Position numbers and translations under genes: made by a program. Positions 1-8,593 of a stretch of DNA of 64,000 bases are shown one piece after another. Location of the stretch: positions 1-64,000 of the forward strand of contig NZ_JABXYX010000014.1 of NCBI RefSeq assembly GCF_017982655.1, read 5' to 3'. Source of the DNA: Brasilonema sp. CT11 (GTDB lineage Bacteria; Cyanobacteriota; Cyanobacteriia; Cyanobacteriales; Nostocaceae). The notes under the pieces were generated by a model, which worked only from the letters and a program-made list of their open reading frames with translations, did not search any database and had not been told where the DNA came from. Numbering within the stretch: position 1 is the stretch's first letter; the number at the start of each line of letters is the position of its first letter.

Positions 1-7
1 ATGTAGG

Positions 8-29
8 CAGAGGCGCTATAGCGCCTCTG
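8..29. terminator. 22-bp perfect palindrome just past the SDR gene
   Basis: A perfect self-complementary GC-rich sequence (half-site CAGAGGCGCTA) lies 4 bases beyond the stop codon of the leftward SDR gene. Its position fits a 3'-end hairpin. There is no U-tract on either side, so it may equally be a stabilising hairpin or a dispersed palindrome. Confidence 0.5.
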
Positions 30-32
30 TTG

Positions 33-818
33 TTAAACTGTTTTTGCCTTAAATTGTTTTGCCAAAAGACTCAACAAAGTTTTACGTGGAACAAGGCTGG
101 ATAATTTACTAATAAAGTGAGTACTAAAGCCACCAATAACAACGCTAGGATCTCCCCTTTCCAAAGCTTTCAAAGATTCGCGTACGACTTCTTGTGCAGT
201 CGATATTTTATTTGTTCTAGCTGCAAGTGCAGGAGGAAACTTAGCTTTTGCCAAGAAGTCTGTCTCAACTGGTCCTGGGCAAGTCACTAATACACGGACA
301 CCATAGTCACGATTTTCTGCCCAAAGTGCCTGACTAAAACTGACAATGAACGCTTTACTGGCAGCATAAACAGAAAGGTAAGGCATTGGTTGAAACGCGG
401 TGAGGGAAGATACGTTAATAATGCTTCCAGAACGACGTTGCCGCATTTGTTGCAAGAATTTATGAGTTAAATCTACTAATGCTAAGATATTCAATTGTAC
501 AATTTTAACTTGTCCTTCTTCGTCCTTCTCGGCAAAGTCACCATACTCGGCAAAACCAGCATTGTTGATTAACAAGTCAATCGTTAATCCCTTTGATTTT
601 ACACCATCAAACACATCATTAGTAGCGCCTGTTTCTGTAAGATCTTTAACAACAATATCTACTTGAACTTTGTATTTTTCTTGCAGTTGTTTGGCTAGTT
701 GGTTTAATTTTCCTTCCGAACGAGCAACTAAAACAAGATTTGTATTATATGCAGCTAATTCCTCGGCAAAGACTTTACCAATACCATCAGAGGCACCAGT
801 AATTAAAGCAGTTGGCAT
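33..818 (-). CDS. SDR family NAD(P)-dependent oxidoreductase
   Basis: Classical short-chain dehydrogenase of 261 residues, the usual family length. The N-terminal nucleotide-binding motif TGASDGIG starts at residue 7, NNAG lies near residue 85, a catalytic Ser is in the INVSS strand near 140, and the YxxxK pair is in VYAASKAF near 152-156. The Rossmann fold therefore looks complete and active. The closest general resemblance is to the DltE/YqjQ-like 'SDR, short-chain' group acting on unknown carbonyl or alcohol substrates; the substrate cannot be read from sequence. The protein is cytoplasmic with no signal peptide. It is transcribed alone and ends at a palindrome near the left edge of the window. 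Confidence 0.9.
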   Translation of the reverse strand: MPTALITGASDGIGKVFAEELAAYNTNLVLVARSEGKLNQLAKQLQEKYKVQVDIVVKDLTETGATNDVFDGVKSKGLTIDLLINNAGFAEYGDFAEKDEEGQVKIVQLNILALVDLTHKFLQQMRQRRSGSIINVSSLTAFQPMPYLSVYAASKAFIVSFSQALWAENRDYGVRVLVTCPGPVETDFLAKAKFPPALAARTNKISTAQEVVRESLKALERGDPSVVIGGFSTHFISKLSSLVPRKTLLSLLAKQFKAKTV

Positions 819-1181
819 TCTCGGTACTATGAAAATTTTTTAACTATTGTACAAATTGTAACAATTTTCTTGATAGACTCTTTTTGATTTCAACTAACTT
901 AAAATTAATAGATCAAGCTGTTTCATTTCATCTACGTTGGGGCATAGATGATTTTTTTTTCATAATTTGCTCTTGCATCTGGTGGCAAGGAAACCTCAGA
1001 ATAATTCTGGAATGAACCCGTGCATAAAAAGTCAACAGTCCTATTGTGTTCAAGCTTTCAGTATAATAAGTATTTATTTGATACACAATAAACGAACGAA
1101 ATACAGAACTTGCCCCCTTAGCAACTTTAGGAAATTAATCTTGACCATTCTGCTAAATCTATGCTATCTTATGAAAGCTTC

Positions 1182-1255
<74 letters not shown>

Positions 1256-1330
1256 TTAGATCTTGTACAGTGACTAATTATCTGTCGTCGGTGACAGGTT
1301 AGTATTGTCGTGACTATTTAATTGTAGTCG

Positions 1331-1456
1331 GGACAAATTGATGTCGTTGCAGCATTGGAAACATTGCGCGAACGGGAACCTTGGTTATTTGAAGAGTCTG
1401 TCCCCGAAGAAAAGATGAAGCGGCTAATGTTATTATTACCTGTGCGATACGCATGC
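1331..1456 (+). pseudogene. Unidentified coding relic cut by a palindromic repeat
   Basis: Reading from 1331 gives about 42 residues of protein-like sequence (for example AALETLREREPWLFEES) without a start codon. The frame runs into a palindromic repeat with arms TGCGATACGC and GCGTATCGCA and then a stop. It looks like the remnant of a gene interrupted by a dispersed hairpin repeat. I do not recognise the family. Confidence 0.35.
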
Positions 1457-1526
1457 AGGCGTCACGCTTCGCGTATCGCATAAACCGCTACTGGTAAGTG
1501 ATAACTGACCCCTAATTGCTGAAAAG

Positions 1527-1590
1527 ATGGCTCGAAAACCCCGTGACCTAAAATCCAACTACTGCTACCACATCACTACTACAACGCGGC
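1527..1590 (+). pseudogene. N-terminal fragment of IS200-like (Y1/REP-associated) transposase
   Basis: ATG at 1527 opens a frame beginning MARKPRDLKSNYCYHITT, which resembles the start of cyanobacterial IS200-type HUH transposases; YHIT is the first conserved block of that family. The similarity stops after about 21 residues, followed by an early stop and repeat DNA. The catalytic HUH motif and tyrosine are absent, so this is a dead relic. The identification rests on a short match from memory. Confidence 0.5.
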
Positions 1591-1833
1591 GTAAATAGGG
1601 CAACCCTATGGCGCTCCGCCACGCCTTACCGCTGTCGGGTTCACCAGTCGCCTACGGAGGAGCCAGTACTGCGGGAGGGTTTCGCTCCGCAGGTATCTGG
1701 CGTTGGAAACCGTTCGGACTTCGGCGTGAGTTCAGTCGAACGCTGAGCTAGTCCTTTATCTGTGGCGATCGCTATGAGCAAACCTTGCTGATACGGTTGA
1801 CTGAGCGCATTTGCTAATATGCGATCGCTCCAC

Positions 1834-2538
1834 CGGGAGTTCTGCAAAAATCTTTGAACAAATACCCGACGTAAGCCCTTCGATCAACTAGAAAGCCTAT
1901 CCCAGTGACTCACCACCAAGGCATAAAGTTCCTGTTGGTGCGAGAGTGTTATCTAGGGAACAAATTGATAATTGATAACTGTTGAGTGTTGACTGCTTCA
2001 ACTGGAGAATTTGGTTTTAATCAAACGGGTGCGATCGCTGAACACAATCTCTTTATGAAGTTAAGCTTAATTCAATTTGTTTATGAAGTTAAGCTCAATT
2101 CAACTTCTTTATGAAATTAAGTTTAATTCAACTGAACTGTAGTCCTACCGATAGATGCGGGACTATCTGCGGAGCGATTTTTTCGCACTGGCTCACGCCA
2201 CATGCCTCAAGGCGGGGAACCCCTTCGGGGAAGACCTCCAGTCTCGCTGCGCTTTAGACCTTTGGGCGTGCGCTTTGCGCATACGCCAGATGCCTAGGTC
2301 GGGAAACCCTCCTGCAGCACTGGTCTCACCGCGCACGGCAGTGGCTCCCCTAAGTAATATTATTTTACGAAAGTAGTGATATGAATCGTTTACCCCCTGG
2401 TCAAAATCGAGTCTCATTGTAGAGACCTAAAAGTCAAAGGATATAACCAGGGAATAATGTCTACGGAACTTTTTTTGGTAATCATAAAGTTTCTTGGCTC
2501 AATTCCGGAATCATTCCAACCCAACTTGTAATGTGTAA
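1834..2538. repeat. Long direct repeat, copy 1
   Basis: The copy begins GGGAGTTCTGCAAAAATC and matches 3404-4022 almost throughout. It contains three 28-bp units starting TTTATGAAGTTAAGC (2052, 2080, 2108), a GC-rich stretch longer than in copy 2 (about 2210-2330), and ends at a TCCGGA-N17-TGTAAT promoter-like module. Homology to copy 2 stops immediately downstream of that module, where the two neighbouring small genes begin to differ. Confidence 0.85.
2504..2532 (+). promoter_or_regulatory. Putative DIF-class promoter (TCCGGA-N17-TGTAAT), copy 1
   Basis: TCCGGA at 2504-2509 is followed 17 bases later by TGTAAT at 2527-2532. This resembles the TCCGGA-type heterocyst-differentiation (DIF+) promoters described in Anabaena. 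The 71-aa ORF starts about 100 bases downstream. A small hairpin, ACAGTCC pairing with GGACTGT near 2589-2611, lies in the presumed leader. The assignment is inferred from the motif only. Confidence 0.4.
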
Positions 2539-2635
2539 GCTTCAATGAAACATGGGTGCAATTACTGAATTTAATTAAATACAAAAAACAGTCCATTTCG
2601 CAGGACTGTCGATAAAACTCTAAAAAGGTTCTAAA

Positions 2636-2851
2636 ATGATGAATCAAAAACGCCCTTGGTGGTTTACACCTTTGGTCATAGTTTCGTTTGGGTTATCGTT
2701 AACCACCTCTGTTCTATTGTACCGGGGATGCAGTCCGGTGTCATTGCGATTGAACTTCCTGGGAATGGAATATGAAATTGAGCGGGGTGCTTGTGAGATC
2801 TCGCCTGTACCCAAACAGCCGCAGATAGAGTCGAAGAGCGATCGCTCTTAA
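2636..2851 (+). CDS. Small single-pass membrane protein, unknown function
   Basis: 71 residues: a basic N-terminus (MMNQKRPWW), one hydrophobic segment at about residues 11-29 and a polar tail rich in Glu, Pro and Ser. AAAAAGG lies 7 bases before the ATG, a good ribosome binding site. A second in-frame ATG follows directly, so the start may be at 2639. It sits downstream of copy 1 of the duplicated promoter region. The protein family is not recognised. The ribosome site and promoter-like module make a real gene more likely than chance. Confidence 0.5.
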   Translation: MMNQKRPWWFTPLVIVSFGLSLTTSVLLYRGCSPVSLRLNFLGMEYEIERGACEISPVPKQPQIESKSDRS

Positions 2852-3403
2852 TCCTGCCAACCACCTTGCATCAAACTGTAGGGTGGCTTTACTACTTTTT
2901 TCAGAAAACTAGTTAAGCCATCGACAGCGCGGAGGTGACCAAAGCTAGGGTGTGGGGTGAAAAGATTGTTGCTGAGCGCAGTCGAAGCAAGGATTGTTTT
3001 TTCTGTACACCCTGCCCCACACGCAAAGGGGTCTAAGCCCCACCGTCTTTTTCTGAAACAGCCTATCTGCGCTGACTCCCACCACCTCTGCCAAAGCAGT
3101 GAATTATTTGTGAGTGCCCAAGGGGCGCGATTAGACGCCCGCAACGAATGAAAGAAACACGATTTCCCTGTTAAGCGTTAAGCGTTCCTTGTTAAGCGTG
3201 TTTCTTGAGAGCACCCCACGGGCAGCGATTGCACAGGGCGCAGACGCCAAAGACGTATCGCCATCCGTTATGAATAAAAGAAACACCTTTTTCCCTTACA
3301 CCCCTACACCCCTGTGTTTCTTCAGAGTAGGTAATGGATTCAAATGAAACCGCTCCCACCGTGCTATAACTGCACCAATCCCTGCTAAATGACCTAACCC
3401 ACT

Positions 3404-4022
3404 GGGAGTTGTGCAAAAATCTTTAAACAAACACTCGATGCAAGCCCTTTGATCAACCAGAAAGCCTATCCCAGTGACTCACTACTAAGGCATAAAGTTC
3501 CTGTTGCTAGGAGATTGTTATCTAGGCAACAAATTGATAATTGATAACTGTTGACTGTTGACTGTTTCAACTGGAGAATTTGGTTTTAATGAAACGGGTG
3601 CGATCGCTGAACACAATCTCTTTATGAAGTTAAGCTTAATTCAATTTGTTTATGAAGTTAAGTTCAATTTGTTTATGAAGTTAAGCTCAATTCAACTTCT
3701 TTATGAAGTTAAGCTTAATTCAACTCAACAGTAGTCCTACGGATAGATGCGGGACTATCTGCGGAGCGATTTTTTCACACTGGCTCACGCCACATGCCTC
3801 AACGCGGGAAACCCGCGCACGGCAGTGGCTCCCCTAAGTAATATTATTTTACGAAAGTAGTGATATGAATCGCTTACCCCCTGATAAAAATCGAGTCTAA
3901 TTGTAGAGACCTAAAAGTCAAAGAATATAACCAGGGAATAATGTTTACGGAGCTTTTTTTAGTAATCATAAAGTTTCTTGGCTCAATTCCGGAATCATTC
4001 CAACTCAACTTGTAGTTGTGTA
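3404..4022. repeat. Long direct repeat, copy 2
   Basis: Second copy of the segment at 1834-2538. It has four rather than three TTTATGAAGTTAAG units (3620, 3648, 3672, 3700) and lacks much of the GC-rich stretch. It ends with the same TCCGGA-N17-TGTA(G)T module, after which it diverges from copy 1. Copy-number change of the short units indicates slippage after duplication. Confidence 0.85.
3988..4016 (+). promoter_or_regulatory. Putative DIF-class promoter (TCCGGA-N17-TGTAGT), copy 2
   Basis: Same architecture as the element at 2504-2532: TCCGGA at 3988-3993 and TGTAGT at 4011-4016, exactly 17 bases apart. It lies 76 bases upstream of the 118-aa exported ORF. The role is inferred from the motif and its conservation between the two copies. 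Confidence 0.4.
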
Positions 4023-4092
4023 CCAGTTGGATTTGATTGAACACCAAACCTCACCTAAATTTATATTTCTCATAAAATTCTGAAAAACTACT

Positions 4093-4449
4093 ATGAACGA
4101 CTTTCTGGCAATTCAATTTAAATTCAATACTCGTAGCTTGCTAAAGTTTGGTTTGCTTTCGTTAGCGCTATTGCTCCCAGTTGGAACTTATACTCAGGCA
4201 AATGCAAACTCAGTTCCAAAGGAAAAAGTTGAGGTGATATCGATTCCACGTGAGGAAGCATACTTTATAGAGAAGAAACAACCAACTTCTTCTGGTAGTC
4301 AGACTGATTCACAAGATGGAAACAATTCAGGCAATGGCACTACATTGCCAAATGTTCCCAAGCGCCAGGAAAATTTACAGGGTTTAGTAGGAACAACCAA
4401 TCCTGTGTACAAGAAGAAACAACCTCAACTAGCGTATCCCAAACAATAA
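4093..4449 (+). CDS. Exported protein of unknown function
   Basis: 118 residues with a signal peptide: a basic start, a hydrophobic core near residues 17-31 (LLKFGLLSLALLLPVG) and likely cleavage after TQANA. The mature part is low-complexity, rich in Ser, Gly, Asn and Gln, with a basic C-terminus, and shows no known domain. Only a weak ribosome site precedes the ATG. The gene follows copy 2 of the duplicated promoter region, so it may share regulation with the 71-aa gene at 2636 despite no protein similarity. No function is assigned. Confidence 0.6.
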   Translation: MNDFLAIQFKFNTRSLLKFGLLSLALLLPVGTYTQANANSVPKEKVEVISIPREEAYFIEKKQPTSSGSQTDSQDGNNSGNGTTLPNVPKRQENLQGLVGTTNPVYKKKQPQLAYPKQ

Positions 4450-4629
4450 CTAGCGTAGTTGTTAAAAGCATATCTTCAAAAAGTACATCCCATTAAGGTT
4501 AGATATAGTTCTGGGAATCTCGAATCAGCAATCATCAATGAATGAATGCTATATCCACTCTGTCTTTCAAAGGTACGAGATTTTATAGTGGATCGCATTC
4601 AGTTTGGCAAGACATAATCCGCAGCCAAG

Positions 4630-4920
4630 TTAATCCAGTGATTTGTCGGTTAACGTATGGCATTTATTTCTTGCAACATTTTGATGAGTTGAAACTAATA
4701 GCAGCTTGCGGGAAGTGCAATAAATACGCAAGAATACCAGACTTAGTAAAGTCACCAAAGCGATCATCAAAACTGTTCCATACGCCTTAGTATGCCACCA
4801 TAGTCGCGTCAGCATAGCTGTACTGAGTCGTATAGGCTCCCACAAGAGAGGAGTTAACTTGTTTGAATCATGAATGGTAACAACTAAGGACGTTGCTCTA
4901 TTAACCATTGCCATTTTCAT
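4630..4920 (-). CDS. Possible small membrane protein (uncertain ORF)
   Basis: 96 residues with one clear hydrophobic segment (TVLMIALVTLLSLVFL) at about residues 49-64. AAGGAGC lies about 10 bases upstream of the ATG, the best ribosome site in this region. An in-frame ATG at residue 3 is also possible. It overlaps a rival plus-strand ORF that lacks such a site. No family is recognised. The ribosome site and transmembrane segment favour a real gene, but the region is otherwise repeat-like. Confidence 0.35.
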   Translation of the reverse strand: MKMAMVNRATSLVVTIHDSNKLTPLLWEPIRLSTAMLTRLWWHTKAYGTVLMIALVTLLSLVFLRIYCTSRKLLLVSTHQNVARNKCHTLTDKSLD

Positions 4921-4967
4921 TGCTCCTTGAACAGCTAAAGCGAGTTACTCAACTTTATGAGATATTG

Positions 4968-5012
4968 TACGGTAAGCCTATAAAATTAGTGTACTTTATA
5001 GGCAATATCTCA
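4968..5012. repeat. Bulged inverted repeat
   Basis: TGAGATATT (4968-4976) pairs with AATATCTCA (5004-5012), and GCCTATAAA pairs with TTTATAGGC inside it, with an unpaired bulge on the left arm. Bulged hairpins of this kind mark IS200/IS605 ends, but no transposase lies nearby. It may also act in transcription ending. Confidence 0.5.
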
Positions 5013-5056
5013 TAGCTGGCTGAAAAAAGCAAGATAAACATGCTCGTTGCTACATG

Positions 5057-5103
5057 TTGAAGCTCCCCACCCTCAGGTGACAACTGAGGGTGGGGAGCTT
5101 CAA
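5057..5103. terminator. Perfect 20-bp-stem hairpin between convergent genes
   Basis: The arms 5057-5076 and 5084-5103 are exact reverse complements around loop GTGACAA. The stem core reads AGCTCCCCACCCTCAG. It sits upstream of the 3' end of the leftward barrel gene, in a convergent gap, so it could act as a bidirectional terminator. The lack of a U-tract and the resemblance to IS605-type end hairpins leave a mobile-element remnant as an alternative. Confidence 0.5.
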
Positions 5104-5166
5104 CTTCTTATCCACCTTATATCCGCACTTTATGAGAGAAATGCGGATATAAAGCTATTTTCTAAA

Positions 5167-5661
5167 TTAGAATCTCAAACCAACTCCACCTTGCAACGAG
5201 AAAGCTGTACCACCATCACGGACAGCATCAAAAGCAATGACAGCGTTACCAAAAATCACAGTATTGCTATTTGGGACAACGTAATCAATTCCGGGTTGCA
5301 GGGCAAAGCCGATTTTATTCCCAACAGGGGAAGGTGTATCACCGCCAGCCAGAACAACTCCAGCTCCTATGTAAGCATCGGTTTGCCAGTTGAGGGGGTA
5401 GTCGTAGGAAACTGTTGGGACAAGAGCGACATTTGAACCAATGAAAGCCTGAGCGCGAAAAGAAACGGGAACTTTAAGAAGCTTGTAGCGAGCAGCAATC
5501 ACTCCTCCAACTCGGGCACCATCTGCAAAACCAACTGTAGGACCTACACCGACATAGCTACCATATGCCACTTGAGCTTGTGCTGGTTGGGTGAATTGAG
5601 CAAAACTTAAAAGTGAACCAGCTAAAACAACTGATACGAAGTACTTAATCAGACGCTTCAT
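5167..5661 (-). CDS. Small outer-membrane beta-barrel-like exported protein
   Basis: 164 residues. A signal peptide (hydrophobic core VVLAGSLLSFAQF, likely cleavage after PAQAQ) is followed by alternating strand-like segments rich in Gly, Val and Tyr, ending in the aromatic terminus GGVGLRF typical of outer-membrane barrels. The pattern (YxGVGPTVGF, YIGAGV, then GNAVIAFDAV) resembles the C-terminal third of the SLH-fasciclin protein at 19303-20976, so the two share a barrel-like module. It is probably in the outer membrane; its function is unknown. The upstream minus-strand sequence contains AGGAGCGAGGAA just before the ATG, a good ribosome site. Confidence 0.75.
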   Translation of the reverse strand: MKRLIKYFVSVVLAGSLLSFAQFTQPAQAQVAYGSYVGVGPTVGFADGARVGGVIAARYKLLKVPVSFRAQAFIGSNVALVPTVSYDYPLNWQTDAYIGAGVVLAGGDTPSPVGNKIGFALQPGIDYVVPNSNTVIFGNAVIAFDAVRDGGTAFSLQGGVGLRF

Positions 5662-5727
5662 TTCCTCGCTCCTAACAAAATTCCTGAGCTAAATTATTGT
5701 AAGTTTTATGGCTTTAGTATGATTCAT

Positions 5728-7881
5728 TTACGGACAACGAGGATGAATACCTCCTTGAGTACAAATGTAAGCTATTTGCTTGGGATCTAAATTTTTGACT
5801 TGACTGAAATCGACTCCCTCCACAACTGCAGATTGCACCCCTAACGCTGGGGTTTGCACAAATTGCTCTGTTTGGTTTTGTTTGCCAGGGGTAAGAATAG
5901 CTCCTTGAAAATCAGCTCCTGCCAGATTCGCCCCTCGTAAATCTGCAAGGCTCAAGTCAGCATTTCGCAAGTTGGCATTTTCCATATTCGCTGAGCGCAA
6001 AATTGCGTTAGCAAGACGAGTCGCGTTCAGGTTAGCATCTTTGAGATTGGCATGATCAAAATAAGCTCCTGTGAGGTCAGCTCCTTGCCAATCAGTTTTG
6101 ATTAAGTTGGCAAATGACAACTGTGTTCCTACTGCAATCACACGACCTAGACGAGCAGCATATAAATCCGCGTCTTTGAGTTGTGCATTGCTCAAGTCGG
6201 CTCCAGTCAGACTCACATTTTCCAAAACGGCACCCTGCAAGTCGGCTCCCTCTAGCTGAGCGCTACTGAGGTTAGCAGCAGTTAAGCGTGCGTTGGATAA
6301 GTTAGCTTTGTTGAGAATGGCGCGGCTCAAATCAGTCCGGATCATCAGGACACGGCTGAGGTTAGCTTCAGTAAGATTTGCTTGCCTCATCCGTGCTTGG
6401 CTTAAATCAGCAATCCAATCATCGTTGGTATCCCATCGACCATCCTCGCCTACTCCCCGGAAGCGACTCCCCTTAAAACTGCCAAAGGATAGGTTCGCTG
6501 ATTTGAACTTAATTCCCCATAAATCTTTTTTATCTAATACCAAGTTGAAAGAGCTTTGCTCAGAGCCGTTTTGACCTAGGTAAACATTGCTGAGATCCAA
6601 GCCATTAGTTTGACCGTTGTAGACAGCTAAAATTTTACCAATCGTATACTGGTTTGCTTGCAACTGCTTTTCTAGCACTTCTGGTGGTAAGGCTTTGCTA
6701 CCTTTTCCAGACTGTAACTCCCCTGTTAACAACTGATTCATGCGTTTTAAATTGGGGATAGCATTGGGTCCAACGGTTACCAAAGCTCTTTGAATCGTTT
6801 GAAGTAAAATAGGGTCAGTTTCCTTAGACAGCAAATCGACAAGATATTGGGTTGCTTGTGGGTCATTAAGAGTACCCATAGCTAGAATTGCTTTCTGGCG
6901 TTCGTTGTTTGTAGCAGTAGAGTTAGGATTTAAGTCTTTGATCAGTGCCAGAAACTGCTGACTATTGCTCTGTTCGGTAACTCGCTGATTTCGCAGTATT
7001 TGAACGTAAATTTGAGTACCAACTAAAATCGCTAAGGCCGCACTCATGCAAAGGAATGCGACTCCTACCACTGTATAATTTGGATTTTGCGGTATTCCCT
7101 GCCGTTGCTTGGATTGCTGGCGAGGCTTTTCTTGTGTGATCACAATTGATGCGATCGCATCTTCCTCGTCTTTTTCGCTTTCAAATGACTGACTTGCCTG
7201 ACCATCGCGTTGGGACTGCACTGTCAAAGGTGTACTGTCATCTACAGTGTAAGTGCCTGCAAGTGTGTTGTGCAGTGCGCGACGGTCTTGCTGCCAAGGC
7301 AAACCTTTGGCTTCTAACACAAGCATGATAATCGCCAAGCTAGCAAAACCGGCTAAGCTGGGAAATAAAAAGCTGTTGCGCCAGAGAAAATAAGCGACGG
7401 ACATAGGCAAACCCCAACGACCAAGTCCTTCTCGCACCAAAACGGCTTTGAAACCGGGTGGCTTACCTTCAGCGTTGACAACTTTAATTCCAAATCGATG
7501 TTTCGCCGGTGTGGCACCAGTTTTCGCTAGTAAATACAACTGAGCGCCTGAAACTGTCAGGGGTGCGAGCAAGGCTATTGTCCATAACAAGTTTGTGGGT
7601 GATGCTACGTTCCGAGTACCATAGCTGATAGGCAAAGCTAATGGAGAGGCGATCGCACGTTCTGTTTGTACTAACAAAGGGTTAAGTGGCACTCGATCCA
7701 AATCGCTTCTAGAATTGGCATACGCACCTATCCCAAAGGGCACCAATCCACTGGCAACAACCAGTGTAATTTCCACAGCCCAAGCAGCAATGCGCCTAGT
7801 CGCTAAGGGCAATGAATTGGTTTTTCTCGGTTCTTTGCTTCGACTAGATTGATCACTTGTCTTCACACTTGGGGTTGCCAT
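5728..7881 (-). CDS. RDD-domain membrane protein with HEAT-like and pentapeptide repeats
   Basis: 717 residues in three parts. An N-terminal RDD-type membrane region (about 25-215, starting RRIAAWAVEITLVV, with several transmembrane segments) is followed by one more transmembrane helix near 275-295. Next is a HEAT-like helical stretch (about 320-390, NDPQATQYLVDLLS). A long right-handed pentapeptide-repeat domain (about 460-680) follows, with many A(D/N)LxxAxL units such as ANLSSAQLEGADLQGA. The protein is likely anchored in the inner or thylakoid membrane with the repeats as a scaffold. RDD proteins are variously linked to ion transport; the function here is not known. A membrane protein gene lies 58 bases upstream on the same strand. 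Confidence 0.8.
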   Translation of the reverse strand: MATPSVKTSDQSSRSKEPRKTNSLPLATRRIAAWAVEITLVVASGLVPFGIGAYANSRSDLDRVPLNPLLVQTERAIASPLALPISYGTRNVASPTNLLWTIALLAPLTVSGAQLYLLAKTGATPAKHRFGIKVVNAEGKPPGFKAVLVREGLGRWGLPMSVAYFLWRNSFLFPSLAGFASLAIIMLVLEAKGLPWQQDRRALHNTLAGTYTVDDSTPLTVQSQRDGQASQSFESEKDEEDAIASIVITQEKPRQQSKQRQGIPQNPNYTVVGVAFLCMSAALAILVGTQIYVQILRNQRVTEQSNSQQFLALIKDLNPNSTATNNERQKAILAMGTLNDPQATQYLVDLLSKETDPILLQTIQRALVTVGPNAIPNLKRMNQLLTGELQSGKGSKALPPEVLEKQLQANQYTIGKILAVYNGQTNGLDLSNVYLGQNGSEQSSFNLVLDKKDLWGIKFKSANLSFGSFKGSRFRGVGEDGRWDTNDDWIADLSQARMRQANLTEANLSRVLMIRTDLSRAILNKANLSNARLTAANLSSAQLEGADLQGAVLENVSLTGADLSNAQLKDADLYAARLGRVIAVGTQLSFANLIKTDWQGADLTGAYFDHANLKDANLNATRLANAILRSANMENANLRNADLSLADLRGANLAGADFQGAILTPGKQNQTEQFVQTPALGVQSAVVEGVDFSQVKNLDPKQIAYICTQGGIHPRCP

Positions 7882-7939
7882 TGGATAATTCCCTTTTATT
7901 TTATTGATATGCCACTAGGCTTGCACGTTTCAAAATAAA

Positions 7940-8281
7940 CTACTGCTGATTAACAGAGTTATTGGATACTAAGAATTTGTATCCTACGTACACCAATATT
8001 GCCAACAGTGCCAGACTGATCACAGCAGCGACGAGTTTGAGTAGTGCTTGTAGTATGACTAAGCCCAATAACAAACCTACACCACAAACTACAAGCTTTT
8101 GCACTCCGGAGAGATTGTTGAAAAAGGTTATAAATCGCACCAAATTATAGTACAAACTTGGAAGACCAGACTGAGAGGACTTTACTAATTTTTGTGACTG
8201 TGGAACTATCACTAGGTCGGTATTCATTTCTGCCTCTACCTTTTGGAGGCGACTTTTTAAGTCTTCTTCTGGAGGATTCAT
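7940..8281 (-). CDS. Small membrane protein, hypothetical
   Basis: 113 residues. The N-terminal half is polar and partly coiled-coil-like (LKSRLQKVEAEMN). Two hydrophobic helices follow, near 64-82 (LVVCGVGLLLGLVILQALL) and 86-105 (AAVISLALLAILVYVGYKF), with a short polar tail. It is probably co-transcribed with the downstream RDD/pentapeptide gene (58-bp gap), which suggests a membrane-associated partnership. The family is not recognised beyond resemblance to conserved cyanobacterial hypotheticals. Confidence 0.65.
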   Translation of the reverse strand: MNPPEEDLKSRLQKVEAEMNTDLVIVPQSQKLVKSSQSGLPSLYYNLVRFITFFNNLSGVQKLVVCGVGLLLGLVILQALLKLVAAVISLALLAILVYVGYKFLVSNNSVNQQ

Positions 8282-8593
8282 TTGTTTCTACTTTAGCTTA
8301 AACACTTAATGAACAACGAACCAGCCAAATCTCTTTGTTGGCGGTTGTCTTAGTGATTTTAGTGAATCTTTTTGTTCTAAAGACTGCTCTTGGTAGTCAA
8401 AAATCAAGTTTTTAGCGTCAGCTTTACTTATAAATTCTCATTTTTCCTAATATTTAACCATATAATTATTTTTCCCCAAAGAAAACTTTATACAGTTCAC
8501 TTAGAAACAAAGACAGATTGTTCTCGTCACTTAATTTTAAAATATTATGTATCAAATTTTTCTTGATCAAAAGTCGGGAGCATAACAATAAAT
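8282..8593. other. Divergent intergenic region
   Basis: AT-rich 312-bp gap between divergently transcribed genes, expected to hold both promoters. I see no clear promoter consensus, inverted repeat or RNA motif in it. Confidence 0.5.

Larger units (their letters stand above)
1256..2635. other. Gene-free, repeat-rich region with coding relics
   Basis: There is no intact gene between the tRNA and the 71-aa ORF. The stretch holds a coding-like relic (1331-1456), a 10-bp inverted repeat TGCGATACGC (1443-1452 with 1471-1480), an IS200-type transposase start (1527-1590), CCC/GGG-rich dispersed repeats (about 1600-1740 and 2150-2350) and the first copy of a long duplication (1834-2538). Confidence 0.7.
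2852..4092. other. Repeat-rich gap between the two small genes
   Basis: No gene is supported here. It contains repeat sequence around 3110-3170 that recurs inverted at about 29425-29487 (shared core GGGGCGCGATTAGACGCCCG), several TTAAGCG repeats near 3165-3200, and copy 2 of the long direct repeat from 3404 to 4022. Confidence 0.65.

Noticed and set aside
2052-2140. Possible CRISPR-like array of TTTATGAAGTTAAGC units
   Set aside because: The units repeat in full with no unique spacers, so it is a simple tandem repeat.
2155-2417. ORFs on both strands within the GC-rich repeat
   Set aside because: They are translations of a dispersed repeat that recurs elsewhere in the window.
5047-5436. 129-codon plus ORF opposite the barrel protein
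   Set aside because: It is a shadow of the minus-strand gene, which has a signal peptide, ribosome site and domain pattern.
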